Origin: Thermococci archaeon
GTDB lineage: Archaea > Methanobacteriota_B > Thermococci > Thermococcales > Thermococcaceae
Assembly (NCBI GenBank): GCA_003663695.1
Contig: QMUB01000075.1
Coordinates: 1 to 6,387 of the forward strand
Direction of reading: 5' to 3'
DNA length: 6,387 nucleotides
Positions 5,335-6,387 of the stretch are shown piece by piece; position 1 is the stretch's first letter, and the number at the start of each line of letters is the position of its first letter. The notes beneath the pieces were generated by a model, which worked only from the letters and a program-made list of their open reading frames with translations, was not told the DNA's origin and ran no database searches. The position numbers and the translations under genes were made by a program.

Positions 5335-5703
5335 ATGAGTAGAAAAAATTTTTTGAGAAGGAAGGAGCAGAGGGAAAAGAAGGAAATTGCAAGGGAGAGG
5401 ATTGAGATACTCTTCACCTTGGCGGAGCGGGTGTTTCCATATGATAAATCCCTGGCTAACCGTTATGTGGGGATCGCCCTAGGAGTGCAGCAAAAAGCCA
5501 AGGTTAAAATGCCAAGAAAGTGGAAGCGTCGTTACTGTAAAAAATGTCATTCCTTCCTAGTACCGGGAGTTAATGCTCGAGTGCGGCTTAGAGAGGGGCA
5601 CGTGGTTGTTAAATGCCTTGAATGCGGGCACATCATGAGGTATCCATACCTGAGGGAGAAGAAAGCCAAGCGGAAAAGCTTTAAAAGCACCCAACATTTA
5701 TAA
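5335..5703 (+). CDS. rnp4: Ribonuclease P protein component 4 (Rpp21/Rpr2 family)
   Basis: A protein subunit of archaeal RNase P, which removes the 5' leader from pre-tRNA. It pairs with the Rpp29-type subunit to assist the RNA's specificity domain. The 122-residue protein has a basic N-terminal helical region (RRKEQREKKEIARERIEIL, about 8-26) with ALA-type residues to 50, then a zinc ribbon with C68-KK-C71-H and C94-LE-C97-GH, and a lysine-rich C-terminus. Length and zinc spacing fit Rnp4. The ATG at 5335 follows GGTGAT (5326-5331). It is 23 bp behind infB, across a T-rich gap that may weaken transcription, and is probably cotranscribed. Its stop codon overlaps a TATA box for the next gene. 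Confidence 0.94.
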   Translation: MSRKNFLRRKEQREKKEIARERIEILFTLAERVFPYDKSLANRYVGIALGVQQKAKVKMPRKWKRRYCKKCHSFLVPGVNARVRLREGHVVVKCLECGHIMRYPYLREKKAKRKSFKSTQHL

Positions 5704-5704
5704 A
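5697..5704 (+). promoter_or_regulatory. TATA box of the yhbY-rps19e unit, overlapping the rnp4 stop
   Basis: TTTATAAA is a near-perfect archaeal TATA box and contains the rnp4 stop codon TAA (5701-5703). Transcription would start about 25 nt downstream, near 5725, just at the GAGGTG ribosome site (5726-5731). A second A/T element, CTTTAAAAG, lies about 20 bp upstream inside rnp4. The downstream genes can therefore be expressed apart from infB-rnp4. Confidence 0.65.
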
Positions 5705-5737
5705 CCTGTAGCTTCTCCAAGCATTGAGGTGTGTGAG

Positions 5738-6151
5738 ATGGATAGATTGCCAGGTAAAGTGAAGCGAGCTTTAAGGGCTAAATATTATGATATCCAGCCT
5801 AAGGCGTGGATTGGAAAGAAGGGCTTTGATGAGGGTGCGATAAATGAGGTGAGCACCCAGCTCAAGAAAGATGGTGTGGTAAAGGTTGAGATTAGAAAGG
5901 GCGCTCTCATCAGCACTGAGATGAAGAGGGAGGAGATTGCCCAAAAGGTTGCCGAACTCACGGACAGTGAGGTTATTGACGTCCGGGGCAAAAGGTTTAT
6001 ATTGTTCCGTCCTAGAGAAGGTTGGGAAAAGTATTTAAGGAGACTCAAGTTTAAGGAAATCTCAAAGGAGAGACGGGAAGAAAAGCCCGTGGATAAAGTC
6101 AGGCTCGATATCGCTCAATTTAGGAAAAAATTCAAAAAAGGGAGGGAGTGA
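5738..6151 (+). CDS. yhbY: YhbY/CRM-domain RNA-binding protein
   Basis: A small cytoplasmic RNA-binding protein with a CRM (CRS1-YhbY) domain. Bacterial YhbY associates with pre-50S particles, so a role in ribosome assembly is likely but inferred. In 137 residues the domain runs from about 5 to 95: an N-terminal helix, the GxxG-type loop WIGKKGF (24-30), helix INEVSTQL, strand VVKVEIRKGAL (47-57), a helix EEIAQKVAEL and the last strand VIDVRGKRFILFRP (79-92). A charged tail of about 40 residues rich in Lys/Arg/Glu follows, longer than bacterial YhbY. ATG at 5738 is preferred, with GAGGTG at 5726-5731. The in-frame GTG at 5729 lies within that site. Its end carries the GGAG ribosome site for rps19e, and the two are almost certainly cotranscribed. 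Confidence 0.92.
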   Translation: MDRLPGKVKRALRAKYYDIQPKAWIGKKGFDEGAINEVSTQLKKDGVVKVEIRKGALISTEMKREEIAQKVAELTDSEVIDVRGKRFILFRPREGWEKYLRRLKFKEISKERREEKPVDKVRLDIAQFRKKFKKGRE

Positions 6152-6154
6152 AAG

Positions 6155-6387
6155 ATGGCTACGGTTTATGACGTTCCTGGTGATTTGCTCGTTGAGAGGG
6201 CTGCACAGAAGTTGAAGGAAGTTGAGGCTATTAAGCCACCCGAGTGGGCACCATTCGTTAAGACAGGAATCCACAAAGAGCGCTTGCCCGAACAGGACGA
6301 TTGGTGGTACTACAGAGTTGCTTCAATATTCAGAAAAATATACATAGATGGCCCCGTTGGAATTGAGAGGTTGAGAACATGGTACGG
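6155..6387 (+). CDS. rps19e: 30S ribosomal protein S19e, N-terminal part
   Basis: A small-subunit ribosomal protein shared by archaea and eukaryotes, required in eukaryotes for 40S maturation. The first 77 residues are present and the gene runs off the right edge; the full length is usually about 150. The family motifs [19 protein letters not shown] (4-22), [11 protein letters not shown], then [20 protein letters not shown] and [10 protein letters not shown] are all there, marking the winged-helix-like fold. ATG at 6155 lies three bases after the yhbY stop, with GGAG at 6145-6148 inside the end of yhbY, so translation is probably coupled. Confidence 0.96.
   Translation, partial: MATVYDVPGDLLVERAAQKLKEVEAIKPPEWAPFVKTGIHKERLPEQDDWWYYRVASIFRKIYIDGPVGIERLRTWY

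Noticed and set aside
1..6387. CRISPR array, insertion sequence, tRNA or rRNA gene, toxin-antitoxin or defence module
   Set aside because: No regularly spaced repeats, transposase motifs, cloverleaf or rRNA sequence, or related protein families were seen on either strand.

Overview
The window reads as chromosomal DNA of a hyperthermophilic euryarchaeon of the order Thermococcales (Thermococcus/Pyrococcus/Palaeococcus type). The evidence is the protein families and their sequence style: AMP phosphorylase, eukaryote-type ribosomal proteins L7Ae, S28e, L24e and S19e, aIF5B-type IF-2, and an archaeal RNase P protein. Starts are preceded by GGTGAT or GAGGTG Shine-Dalgarno sites, promoters carry TTTAAATA or TTTATAAA boxes, and several genes end in T-tract terminators. 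Species cannot be fixed from the sequence alone.

Layout. The left edge holds the tail of an AMP phosphorylase gene with an in-frame TGA. It converges on maf (minus strand), a nucleotide pyrophosphatase. Divergent from maf, from a TATA box at 891-898, runs the translation cluster rpl7ae - rps28e - rpl24e. A T-tract terminator and a 319-bp spacer follow. The spacer holds a possible 35-codon membrane peptide gene with its own TATA box and strong Shine-Dalgarno site. Next come a cob(I)alamin adenosyltransferase gene (TTG start), a nested inverted repeat, and ndk. A GC-rich intergenic stretch (3295-3408, about 55% G+C by hand count, followed by a T tract) looks like a structured RNA of unidentified family. 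It precedes the infB (aIF5B) promoter. infB is followed by rnp4 (RNase P Rpp21 subunit), then a YhbY-type RNA-binding protein with its own TATA box overlapping the rnp4 stop, then the start of rps19e, which leaves the window.

How the genes fit together. Most of the right-hand 5.4 kb concerns ribosome structure, initiation, tRNA processing and ribosome assembly. L7Ae also belongs to C/D and H/ACA RNPs and RNase P, and Rpp21 is another RNase P subunit, so the window carries two proteins of the same ribozyme. ndk supplies NTPs, including the GTP used by IF-2. The cobalamin gene is a functional outlier in this neighbourhood.

I do not see a defence system, mobile element, CRISPR array or clear new multigene system. 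The items that most deserve a second look are the putative structured RNA between ndk and infB, the tiny membrane-peptide locus before cobO, and the interrupted AMP phosphorylase frame.
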